DNA from: Pseudomonas paralcaligenes
GTDB taxonomy: Bacteria; Pseudomonadota; Gammaproteobacteria; Pseudomonadales; Pseudomonadaceae
Direction: 5' to 3'
DNA: 64,000 nt
Assembly (NCBI RefSeq): GCF_019655855.1
Contig: NZ_BPFX01000015.1
Span: forward strand, 1-64,000
This document shows, piece after piece, positions 8,699 through 16,700 of this stretch (position 1 is the stretch's first letter; the number at the start of each line of letters is the position of its first letter). Under the pieces are notes generated by a model, which was not told the DNA's origin, ran no database searches, and was given only the letters and a program-made list of their open reading frames with translations. A program made the translations under genes and the position numbers.

Positions 8699-10795
8699 TC
8701 AGAAGCCGCTTTCCCTCACCCCCAGCGCGGCCAGCCGGCGCCAGGCCGCGCCGAGGACGGATTGCCCCGCGCCGTCCAGCACCACCACGCCGCGCAGGGG
8801 CTGGGACGGATCGGGTAGCTCGTCCAGCAGGGTCAGGCGCACGCCGTACTGGGCCTGCACCGGTTCCGCCCGGCGCTGGGCGTCGCGGCGTACCGCGATG
8901 GGACCCTGGTGGTCGGAGCTGAGCGACTCCAGTTCAAGATAGGCGACGCCGGTGTCGTCCACTTCGTCCAGCCGCACCGCCAGCGCCGGGCGGGCCGGGT
9001 CGTCGGCGATGAAGTGGCCCTCGGCGCCGGATTGCACGCGCCACAGGTATTCCTCTCCCAGGTAGCCGCGCAGCCGCAGGCCGGCCGCCTTGACCCGCAC
9101 CAGCGGATCGGCGGGGCTCAGCCAGCGGCCGGGGGCGAGGGCGGGCAGCAGGTCGCGCACGGTCCCGGCTTCCGGGGCGCGCAGCTGCAGCCGTTCGCGC
9201 TGCGCGGCCAGGCCCCGGTATTCGGCCACGGCCTCGGCCAGTTGCTGTTCGAGGATGCCCACGTCGCCGGCCGTCTCGCTGCGCCCGGCCTGGCGGCGCA
9301 GTTGCAGCTGCAGGATCTGGATTTCATGGCGGACGATGGCCTGCCGCGCGTCCAGGTCGGGGGACTCCAGTTCCAGCAGCAGGTCGCCCTTGGCCACCGC
9401 CTGGCCGTCATGCACGTGCAGCTGTTTCAGGCGCGCGGCCACCGGTGCGTGCAGGGCGCTGGTGCTGGAGGCCTCGAGCATCGCCGGCACTTCCACGCCG
9501 CTGCGCCAGGGCAGCGCCAGCACGGCCAGCACCAGCAGCAGGCCGCTCGCGGTCAGCAGCACCTTGGACGGGTTCGCCTGGTCGCGGCGGCTCCACCACT
9601 CCTGCCACTCGCGCCAGATCGGCAGGCCGATGAACCAGAGCAGCTCGACCAGCATCAGGAAGATGCCCAGCAGCTTGAAGAACATGTGGTACACCGCCAG
9701 GGCGATGCCGAGGAACAGCGCCGCGCGCCACAGCCAGGCGCCGTAGCCCCAGAACAGCAGGCGGCTCTGCATGGCCGGCGTCCAGGGCTCCGGCGCGGGC
9801 TCGCCGTAGCCGAACAGGGCCTCGCGCAGGCGCCAGCGGCACAGGGCGAAGGCGCGGTGCTGGAGGTTGTCCACGCCCCACAGGTCGCTGAGCAGGAAGT
9901 AACCGTCGAAGCGCATGAACGGGTTGAGGTTGATCGCCAGGGTGGTGATCCAGGTGGCGCTGGCCAGCATGAAGGTGGCGGTGCGCAGCGGCCCGTCCGG
10001 CAATAGCGACCAGGCCAGCAACGCGATGCACGCCAGCAGCAGCTCGGCGAGCACGCCGCCGGCGCCGATCAGCAGCCGCGAGCGGCGGTCGTTGACGCGC
10101 CAGGCGTCGCTGACGTCGGTGTAGAGCATCGGCAGCAGCACCATGAAGGCCAGCCCCATGCTCTGTACCCGGCAGCCGGCGCGCTTGGCCATGTAGGCGT
10201 GGCCGAACTCGTGGCACAGCTTGGCGAAGGCCAGGGCGATGCCGAAGGCGATGGCGCCGCCGAGGCTGAACAGGTGGGGGAAGGTCGCGATGAAGCGCTC
10301 CCAGTCGCGCGCCACCAGGAACAGGCCGATCACCAGCAGGGTCGGCAGGCCATAGCGCAGCAGCCGCGGGCCGTGGCGTTCGAGCCAGGGCCAGGTACGG
10401 TCGAGGAAGGCGTTCGGCCGCCACAGCGGAATGCGGAAGAACAGGTACTGGTGCAGCAGGCTTTTCCAGAAGCCGTGGCGCTGCTGCGCCGCCTTGGCCG
10501 CGTAGCTGGCGCGCTGCTCCGCGTCGGCCGCGTCGACCAGGTCGTGGCCGCGCAGGAAGCGCAGCATCTCTTCCAGGTCGGAACCGGTCAGCGGCTGCCC
10601 CGGCTCGGTGTTCGCCGCCTGCAGCACCCGCACCGGGTCGCCCAGCTGCCAGTGGCGCAGCAGGCGCATGGCCTCGGCGCCGAGCTTGAAGTAGCGGCCG
10701 CGCAGCGGGTCGGCGAGGGTCCATTGCGGCGCGCCATCCAGCGCCGGCGCAGCGCCGGACAGCTGCAGGTCGGCGCGCAGGCCGGGCAGGCGCAT
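8699..10795 (-). CDS. M50/site-2-protease-type membrane metalloprotease fused to HlyD-like arm (YydH-like)
   Basis: The protein has 698 residues. Residues 1-110 form a soluble N-terminal region resembling those of peptide-zinc-metalloprotease proteins. A multi-pass membrane part (about 145-415) contains the zinc motif HEFGH at 195-199 and the distal NPFMRFDGY motif with Asp297, as in site-2 proteases. After a last membrane segment near 425-440 comes a biotinyl-lipoyl/coiled-coil/beta-barrel arm (about 445-690) like HlyD adaptors. All metal ligands are present, so it is probably active or at least zinc binding. The start codon directly abuts the stop of the GAF-HlyD gene (10796), indicating coupled translation. 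Homologues occur in peptide maturation and export loci. Processing or channelling of the locus products across the inner membrane is inferred. Confidence 0.88.
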   Translation of the reverse strand: MRLPGLRADLQLSGAAPALDGAPQWTLADPLRGRYFKLGAEAMRLLRHWQLGDPVRVLQAANTEPGQPLTGSDLEEMLRFLRGHDLVDAADAEQRASYAAKAAQQRHGFWKSLLHQYLFFRIPLWRPNAFLDRTWPWLERHGPRLLRYGLPTLLVIGLFLVARDWERFIATFPHLFSLGGAIAFGIALAFAKLCHEFGHAYMAKRAGCRVQSMGLAFMVLLPMLYTDVSDAWRVNDRRSRLLIGAGGVLAELLLACIALLAWSLLPDGPLRTATFMLASATWITTLAINLNPFMRFDGYFLLSDLWGVDNLQHRAFALCRWRLREALFGYGEPAPEPWTPAMQSRLLFWGYGAWLWRAALFLGIALAVYHMFFKLLGIFLMLVELLWFIGLPIWREWQEWWSRRDQANPSKVLLTASGLLLVLAVLALPWRSGVEVPAMLEASSTSALHAPVAARLKQLHVHDGQAVAKGDLLLELESPDLDARQAIVRHEIQILQLQLRRQAGRSETAGDVGILEQQLAEAVAEYRGLAAQRERLQLRAPEAGTVRDLLPALAPGRWLSPADPLVRVKAAGLRLRGYLGEEYLWRVQSGAEGHFIADDPARPALAVRLDEVDDTGVAYLELESLSSDHQGPIAVRRDAQRRAEPVQAQYGVRLTLLDELPDPSQPLRGVVVLDGAGQSVLGAAWRRLAALGVRESGF

Positions 10796-12115
10796 CTACA
10801 GGCCCAACGTCTGGCGCAGCGCGGCCAGCGGCCGGCGCAGCAGGAACAGGGCCAGCGGCACCCGTTCGCCGTACAGCTTGGCGGTGCCGCGCAGGCCGAT
10901 GCGCGGCGGCGTCTCGGCGAACTCGGCGTCCAGCCGGTAGGCGAGCTGGCCGCTGCTCAGCGATTGCGCCTCGTAGGCCAGGCGCTGCAGGCGGGCGTCG
11001 TGGCGGTGCAGCGGGTCGCTGTCGAGGAACAGGCCGACCTCCGCGCCGGGCTGGAAGTCCAGCGCGTCGGCCACGGCCAGGTCGATGCGCAGTTCGGCAT
11101 GGTTCGGGTCGGCGATCTCCATCAGCCGCTCGCCGGTCTGCACCGGCCGGCCGATCCAGCGCTGGGCGTCGGCGAACACCGCGATGCCGTCGCGCTCGGC
11201 GCGTACCTCGGTACGTGCCAGCAGCTCGCGGGCGTAGTCGCGCTCGGCGCGTTTCTGCTCCGCGCGGGCGGCGAACAGGTCGATGCGCGCGCTGGACTCG
11301 GCGTCGCTGAAGGCGCGCTGGGTGTTGGCCTTGAGCTCGGCCTCGGCCACCTGCAGGCTGCGTTCCGCCACGTCGGCCTGGGCGCGGATGGTGGTGGCGT
11401 CGAAGCGCAGCAGCACGTCGCCCTTGGCCACCGCCTGGTTGGGCTTGACCAGGAACTCGGCGATCACCCCGTCCACCGGCGCGGCGACCACCTGGCCGTC
11501 GCGTGGCACCACCTCGGCGGGCGCCAGCACCGATTGGCGCACCGGCACTAGCAGGAGCAGCAGCGCCGCCGCCGCGACCGCCAGGATGCGCCGCCGCGGC
11601 CAGCGCAGGCGCCAGGGCTTGCGCGGCTGCAGGGCGAGCCAGGCGTGGGCGTAGCAGTCGCCGAGCTGGGTCAGCAGGGCCTGCTCGGCGTCGCTCCAGG
11701 GCTGCTCGCGGGCGATCCACAGGCCGCCGAAGGGCTGCTGCTGGCGATCCAGCAGGGGCAGCCAGAACACCGAGCCGGCAGACAGCGCCTGCCAGTCGCC
11801 ACGGGCCTGCTCGTTGAGCGACTCGGCGGCGATCACCTGGGGCTGGGCGGAGCGGCCCTGGTCGTGCAATTGCTGGACGGCGTTCTCGACGAAGGCGACG
11901 AAGGGGGAGTGGGGCTCGACGACGCTGATGCCAGTCAGCGACCGCACCCGCCCCGCGATGAGCAGGGCGGCATGGCGGAAGCCGAACAGGCCCTGGGCGT
12001 CGTTGACCAGGGCATAGGCCAGGCTGTCGATGTCGGCGGCGGCGCGGGCCTGGCGCTGCAGGGCCAGGAAGCGGGCGAACACCTGTTCGGCCAGGCCCGG
12101 CACCTGCGCGGTCAT
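10796..12115 (-). CDS. GAF-domain / HlyD-type membrane fusion protein
   Basis: The protein has 439 residues. A GAF-like domain fills about residues 15-165, an Arg-rich stretch precedes one membrane segment (about 176-194, LAVAAAALLLLLVPV), and a periplasmic HlyD-type portion follows with a lipoyl half-motif (APVDGVIAEFLVKPNQAVAKGD), an alpha-helical hairpin rich in Ala/Glu/Arg and beta-barrel segments. The architecture puts a cytoplasmic sensory domain on a periplasmic adaptor. The ATG at 12115 overlaps the upstream HlyD stop (ATGA), and its own stop abuts the M50 gene start. The GAF domain might sense a ligand that gates export; its ligand cannot be read from sequence. Confidence 0.86.
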   Translation of the reverse strand: MTAQVPGLAEQVFARFLALQRQARAAADIDSLAYALVNDAQGLFGFRHAALLIAGRVRSLTGISVVEPHSPFVAFVENAVQQLHDQGRSAQPQVIAAESLNEQARGDWQALSAGSVFWLPLLDRQQQPFGGLWIAREQPWSDAEQALLTQLGDCYAHAWLALQPRKPWRLRWPRRRILAVAAAALLLLLVPVRQSVLAPAEVVPRDGQVVAAPVDGVIAEFLVKPNQAVAKGDVLLRFDATTIRAQADVAERSLQVAEAELKANTQRAFSDAESSARIDLFAARAEQKRAERDYARELLARTEVRAERDGIAVFADAQRWIGRPVQTGERLMEIADPNHAELRIDLAVADALDFQPGAEVGLFLDSDPLHRHDARLQRLAYEAQSLSSGQLAYRLDAEFAETPPRIGLRGTAKLYGERVPLALFLLRRPLAALRQTLGL

Positions 12116-12894
12116 GGCGACTCCGGGAAGCGCGCGCTGCCGCTCATGCCGGCCAGCAGGCCGCTGGCGTTCTCGGGCAGGCTGCCGATCAGCAGCAGGG
12201 TCTGGCTGCCTTCGTCGATGCGTGCGCCCTGGCGCTTGACCTCGACCCGCAGGGGCTGGCCGGTCTCGTCGGGGACGAACTCGAAGTGCTCGCCGGGCTT
12301 GAGCCGGCCCAGCCAGCTGGACGGGACCAGCAGGTGCACTTCGAGCGTGCGGTTGTCGACGATCTCCAGCAGCGGCGTGCCGCTGGCGACGCTCTCATGC
12401 GGCCGCACCCGGCGCTGCACCACGCGGCCGCTGAACGGCGCGGTGACGCTGCAGCGCTTGACCTGCACCTGATAGACCTGGGATTCCGCCGCCGCCTGGG
12501 CCTGGCGCGCCTCGGCCAGCGCTACCTCGAAGCGGCCCACCGAGTTGAGCGCGGCCAGCTGCTTCTTGTTGCCCAGCTCTTCACGGGCGGCCCGGGATGC
12601 GGCCTGGGCGGCGTTGAGCTGGGCCTGGTAGGCGCTGCAGTCGAAGCGCACCAGCACCTCGCCCTGCTTGAAGTCCTGGCCCTCGGCGAACGGCATGTCG
12701 ACGATGCGCCCGGCCAGTTCGCTGGACAGCACCGCCTGGTCGCGGGCGCGCAGCACGCCGCGCGCCGAGCGCTCGCCGGCCTGCGGGGCGGCCGTGGGGG
12801 CATCGAGGAGCGGGTCGTTTTCGGGCGAGGCGTGGATCGCCTGGGCGCAGAGCAGGCCCAGGATGATGCCGGTGCGGCACAGAGGGTGAGGCAT
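12112..12894 (-). CDS. Periplasmic HlyD/RND-type adaptor subunit
   Basis: A 260-residue secreted protein with a likely signal peptide (residues 1-22, ending AQAIHA). It contains the first lipoyl half (AGRIVDMPFAEGQDFKQGE), a short helical hairpin (residues about 95-145) and the second half (CSVTAPFSGRVVQRRVRPHE), then a beta-barrel. AAGGGA precedes the ATG by about 8 bases. It is shorter than typical efflux adaptors and no RND pump or ABC ATPase is nearby; its partners are more likely the GAF-HlyD and M50-HlyD proteins encoded immediately downstream with overlapping ends. Confidence 0.87.
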   Translation of the reverse strand: MPHPLCRTGIILGLLCAQAIHASPENDPLLDAPTAAPQAGERSARGVLRARDQAVLSSELAGRIVDMPFAEGQDFKQGEVLVRFDCSAYQAQLNAAQAASRAAREELGNKKQLAALNSVGRFEVALAEARQAQAAAESQVYQVQVKRCSVTAPFSGRVVQRRVRPHESVASGTPLLEIVDNRTLEVHLLVPSSWLGRLKPGEHFEFVPDETGQPLRVEVKRQGARIDEGSQTLLLIGSLPENASGLLAGMSGSARFPESP

Positions 12895-12980
12895 GGTGGC
12901 AGTCCCTTGTTCTATGCCCCGCAGTGTACGGAAGAAGCGGGGTTGCGCAAACGTCCCGTTAACGCTCCCCGGGAGGGGGC

Positions 12981-13001
12981 GCGGGTTGCACCCGCCCTAC
13001 G
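12981..13001. repeat. Short dispersed GCGGGTTGCACCCGC hairpin repeat
   Basis: A small palindromic element in the gap before the HlyD gene. The same 20 bases recur at 57121-57140, so this is one of the dispersed extragenic repeats of the genome. It may help end transcription of the coiled-coil protein gene. Confidence 0.6.
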
Positions 13002-13005
13002 ATGG

Positions 13006-13611
13006 TCAGGGTGTGGTCTGTTCGCCGGACCACTGCTGCAGCGCCTTGACCCGGGCCTGGCTGTCGGCCATGGGCTTGGCCAGGGATTCCTCGTAGAAGT
13101 CCAGCCAGCTGCGCGAACCGGGCGTCATGCCGGCCAGTTCGCGCATGCCGTTCTTCAGGGCGTTGAGGGTGTGCTGGTAGTTGTGTTCCTGGCCGATCAG
13201 GGTGCGCGCCACCATGCGCACGTTGTCCCGGTCCTGCCGGCGCGGTTCCGCGCCCTGTTCCGGCACCGCCTCGGCGGCGGAAGGCGCCACCTGCTGCTGG
13301 GCCTGCAGCAGGATGAGCTTCTGCTGGTCCTTGATCTGCTGCTGCAACGGCGCGATCTGCAGTTGCAGCGCGCCGATCTCCTTCTGCAGGGCCTCGACGC
13401 TGGCCATGCTCGCCATGGCCGCCTGTTCGTCCGCGTCGGCGCCGCCCGAGGAACCGAGCACGGCCACCAGCACCCAGGCGATGAGGTTGAACAGCAGGGC
13501 GCCGGCCAGGCCGAAGATCAGCAGGCGGTTGAGCCTGCCGGCTCTTTCCAGCTGCTCGATGCGCTGGTCGCTGGGGACGTCGGTGCCGGCGGTGTCGCTG
13601 TCTTCGTTCAT
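13006..13611 (-). CDS. Membrane-anchored coiled-coil protein of unknown function
   Basis: The product has 201 residues and starts MNEDSDTAGTDVPSDQ. This ATG has AAGGA about 9 bases upstream, whereas an ATG 24 bases earlier has no ribosome site. Residues about 30-52 form one membrane helix (LLIFGLAGALLFNLIAWVLV), followed by a Gln/Leu-rich coiled coil (about 75-110, including repeated QLQI and QQQ) and a soluble C-terminal domain with LDFYEESLAKPM. No family was recognised. It lies 111 bases upstream of the HlyD gene on the same strand and may be the first gene of the export locus, or an independent gene. Confidence 0.7.
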   Translation of the reverse strand: MNEDSDTAGTDVPSDQRIEQLERAGRLNRLLIFGLAGALLFNLIAWVLVAVLGSSGGADADEQAAMASMASVEALQKEIGALQLQIAPLQQQIKDQQKLILLQAQQQVAPSAAEAVPEQGAEPRRQDRDNVRMVARTLIGQEHNYQHTLNALKNGMRELAGMTPGSRSWLDFYEESLAKPMADSQARVKALQQWSGEQTTP

Positions 13612-13684
13612 GGTCGCCTGTCCTTGTTCTGTCATGGCGTTGTGCCATTATTGTCCGAAGCCGGGCTATTGCCTAGCCATGGCT

Positions 13685-15094
13685 CTAGAACGAGGCAATG
13701 ATCCTGCCCAGCAGTTCCATCGCCCTCTCGCTTTGGGCATCCCAGGGGTGCCCATGGTTCAGCCTGGCGCAATGGCGGAAGCCGCGGGTGGCGGAGAAGA
13801 TCGGCCCGGGCGCCAAGCTGATGCCCTGGGCCAGTGCCAGCTGGAACAGTTGCAGCGAGTCCACCCGCTCGGGGAATTCGAACCACAGAAAGTAGCCGCC
13901 GCCGGGGCGGGTGACCCGGGTTTCCGCCGGGAAGTGGCGGGCGGCCGAGGCCAGCATGGCCGCCTGCTGGGTCTCCAGGGCGATGCGCAGCTTGCGCAGG
14001 TGGCGGTCGTAGCCGCCGTGCTGCAGGTAGTCGGCGATGGCGGCCTGAGCCGGCACCGAGGGCGAGATGGTGGTCATCAGCTTGAGCCGGCCGATCTGCT
14101 CGGCGAAGCGCCCGCCGGCCACCCAGCCGACCCGGTAGCCCGGCGCCAGGCTCTTGGAGAAGGAGCCGCAGTGCATCACCAGGCCGTCCCGGTCGAGGCT
14201 CTTCATCGGCCGCGGCGGGTGCGGCCCGTAGTACAGCTCGGCGTAGACGTCGTCCTCGATCAGCGGCACCTGGCGCTGCTGCAGCAGTTCGTACAGCGCC
14301 GCCTTCTTCGCCTCCGAGAGGCTGGCGCCCATGGGGTTCTGCAGGCTGCTCATGAACCAGCAGGCCTTGATCGGTAGTTGCGCCAGGCGCTTGGCCAGCA
14401 CGTCGAGGTCGATGCCCTCGCGCGGGTGGACCGGGATTTCCACCGCCTTCAGCTCCAGCCGCTCCAGCACCTGCAGGGTGGCGTAGAAGGCCGGCGACTC
14501 GATGGCGACCAGGTCGCCGGGGCGGGTCACGGTCTGCAGGCAGAGGTTGAGGGCTTCCAGCGCGCCGTTGGTGATCACCAGTTCCTCCAGCGGCAGGCGC
14601 ACGCCGGCGACCATGTAGCGCAGGGCGATCTGCCGGCGCAGGTCGGGGTTGCCGCTGGTCATGTCGGCGATCACCGCGTGGCCGGGCATGTCGCGCAGGG
14701 CGTGGGCCATGGAGCGGGCCAGGCGCGGCAGGGGGAACAGGTCCGGGCTGGGGAAGGCCGAGCCGAAGGGCACGGTGTGTGGGTCCTTCAGCGAGCCGAG
14801 CACGGAGAACACCAGTTCGCTGACGTCCACCTCGGTGCTGGCGGCGGTGGGCGCGCTGGTTTCCGGCTCGGCCAGCGGCTGGCGCGCCAGCGCGCGGACG
14901 AAGTAGCCGGAGCGGGCGCGGGCCTGGATCAGGCCGCGGTCCTCCAGCAGGTAGTAGGCCTGGAACACGGTGGAGGGGCTGACCCCGTAGGTGCGGCTGG
15001 CGTGGCGCACCGAGGGCACCCGGTCGCCGGGGGCGAGCATGCCGCTGCGGATCAGCTCGGCGATCTGGTCGGCGAATCGCTCGTAGCGCTTCAT
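13685..15094 (-). CDS. MocR-type GntR/aminotransferase regulator
   Basis: A 469-residue protein begins at MKRYERFADQIAELI. Residues 1-70 are a GntR winged helix (VPSVRHASRTYGVSPSTVFQ) and residues about 110-465 are a fold-type-I aminotransferase domain. The PLP lysine lies in CGSFSKSLAPGYRVGW and the supporting motifs are SLQNPMGASLS and EDDVYAELYYG. MocR proteins usually bind PLP or an amino-acid adduct and regulate a nearby pathway instead of catalysing transamination. The frame stays open far upstream inside ccoG, but the winged helix fixes the start. It lies 65 bases downstream of ccoG on the same strand; the target is not evident. Confidence 0.88.
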   Translation of the reverse strand: MKRYERFADQIAELIRSGMLAPGDRVPSVRHASRTYGVSPSTVFQAYYLLEDRGLIQARARSGYFVRALARQPLAEPETSAPTAASTEVDVSELVFSVLGSLKDPHTVPFGSAFPSPDLFPLPRLARSMAHALRDMPGHAVIADMTSGNPDLRRQIALRYMVAGVRLPLEELVITNGALEALNLCLQTVTRPGDLVAIESPAFYATLQVLERLELKAVEIPVHPREGIDLDVLAKRLAQLPIKACWFMSSLQNPMGASLSEAKKAALYELLQQRQVPLIEDDVYAELYYGPHPPRPMKSLDRDGLVMHCGSFSKSLAPGYRVGWVAGGRFAEQIGRLKLMTTISPSVPAQAAIADYLQHGGYDRHLRKLRIALETQQAAMLASAARHFPAETRVTRPGGGYFLWFEFPERVDSLQLFQLALAQGISLAPGPIFSATRGFRHCARLNHGHPWDAQSERAMELLGRIIASF

Positions 15095-15159
15095 CTTGTC
15101 CGTGACTGTGGCCAGGGTCGGGCCACAGTCTAAGGGTATCGGCGGCGCGGCGGCCATGC

Positions 15160-16575
15160 TCAGCGTCCGCGTGGCGCCAGGAAGGTGCTGGCCGAGACCT
15201 GGCGCTCGCCGACATCGGCCTGGTTGACCACCTCGAACTCGACCGGCGCCGGGATGCTCGCCAGCGGCTCGCGCAGCAGGACGACGCTCACCGGCACTTC
15301 GAGGATCTCGCCGGCGGCCAGGGCCAGGTCGCCGGGGCCGCTCATGGCGAACGGCTGCCCCTCGACCAGGCCCAGGTAGTAGCGCTGCGGGTGCTGGGTC
15401 TTGTTGATCACCTTGAGGCGGTAGACGTTCTCGATCTGGCCGGCGGCGTTCTCGCGGTACATGCCGCGGTCCTTGGCCACGTCGAGGGAGACCAGCGAGC
15501 GCGCCTGCAGGGCCCAGGCGAAGGCGCCGATCATCAGCACCAGCGCCGCCGCGTAGCCCACCAGGCGCGGGCGCAGCAGGTGGCGCCGGCCGCCCTGCAT
15601 CTCGCGCTCGGAGCCGTAGCGGATCAGGCCACGGGCGTAGCCCATCTTGTCCATCACGCCGTCGCAGGCGTCGATGCAGGCGGCGCAGCCGATGCAGTCC
15701 ACCTGCAGGCCGTCGCGGATGTCGATGCCGGTGGGGCAGACCTGCACGCACAGGGTGCAGTCGATGCAGTCGCCCAGGCCCTGGGCCTTGTGGTCGCTCT
15801 CCTTCTTGCGCGGGCCGCGATGTTCGCCGCGAGCCGCGTCGTAGGAAACGATCAGGGTGTCCTTGTCGAACATCACGCCCTGGAAGCGCGCGTAGGGGCA
15901 CATGTACACGCAGACCTTCTCGCGCAGCCAGCCGGCGTTGAGGTAGGTGGCGGTGGTGAAGAACAGCACCCAGAACAGCGCCGCGCCTTCCAGCTGGCCG
16001 CTGAACAGCTCCACCGCCAGCGGGCGGATCGGCGTGAAGTAGCCGACGAAGGTCAGCGCGGTCAGCAGGCTCACCGCCAGCCACAGGCCGTGCTTGGCGC
16101 CCCGGCGCAGCAGCTTGGCCGGGCCCCAGGGCGCGGCGTCCAGCTTGATGCGCTGGTTGCGCTCGCCCTCGGTGAGCTTTTCCACCCACATGAACACCCA
16201 GGTCCACACGCTCTGCGGGCAGCTGTAGCCGCACCAGACGCGGCCGGCGAACACGGTGATGGTGAACAGGCCGAAGGCGCAGATGATCAGCAGCGCCGAG
16301 AGCAGGATGAAGTCCTGCGGCCAGAAGGTGGCGCCGAAGATGTAGTAGCGGTGCTCGGCCAGGTTCCACAGCACCGCCTGGCGGCCTTCCCAGTTCAGCC
16401 AGGCGGTGCCGAAGAAGATCAGGAACAGCAGGCCGGCGCCGTACAGCCGCAGGTTGCGGAAGCGGCCGCTGAAGCTGCGGGTGTGGATCGGCCCGCCGGC
16501 CTGGGAAGGCGTCAGGCGGATGGGCTGGCGGGAGTCGATGGACTCGATGATTTGCGCCGGTATGCGCTCGCTCAT
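15160..16575 (-). CDS. ccoG: CcoG (FixG/RdxA) cytochrome cbb3 oxidase accessory protein
   Basis: The protein has 471 residues and starts at MSERIPAQIIESID, with AAGAGG about 7 bases upstream. It has several membrane helices, the conserved CGYSCPQSVWTWVFMWVE and CVYMCPYARFQGVMFDKD cysteine motifs, two 4Fe-4S ferredoxin clusters (CIDCTLCVQVCP and CIGCAACIDACD), and a C-terminal Ig-like FixG domain (about 370-470). The family reduces copper for assembly of the CuB centre of cbb3 oxidase in the inner membrane. The ccoNOPQ and ccoI genes are not in the window. The length and all cysteine motifs look intact. Confidence 0.95.
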   Translation of the reverse strand: MSERIPAQIIESIDSRQPIRLTPSQAGGPIHTRSFSGRFRNLRLYGAGLLFLIFFGTAWLNWEGRQAVLWNLAEHRYYIFGATFWPQDFILLSALLIICAFGLFTITVFAGRVWCGYSCPQSVWTWVFMWVEKLTEGERNQRIKLDAAPWGPAKLLRRGAKHGLWLAVSLLTALTFVGYFTPIRPLAVELFSGQLEGAALFWVLFFTTATYLNAGWLREKVCVYMCPYARFQGVMFDKDTLIVSYDAARGEHRGPRKKESDHKAQGLGDCIDCTLCVQVCPTGIDIRDGLQVDCIGCAACIDACDGVMDKMGYARGLIRYGSEREMQGGRRHLLRPRLVGYAAALVLMIGAFAWALQARSLVSLDVAKDRGMYRENAAGQIENVYRLKVINKTQHPQRYYLGLVEGQPFAMSGPGDLALAAGEILEVPVSVVLLREPLASIPAPVEFEVVNQADVGERQVSASTFLAPRGR

Positions 16576-16700
16576 GGTGGGCCTCTTCGGGCGGTAATCA
16601 GGCTGAGCGAACTGTGCGCGACGGGCTGTTTGGATAACAGACTCAGGTTTTCCAGGAAAAACCGTATCAGATGGCGCCCCCAGCGGGGCGCCACGGGTGG

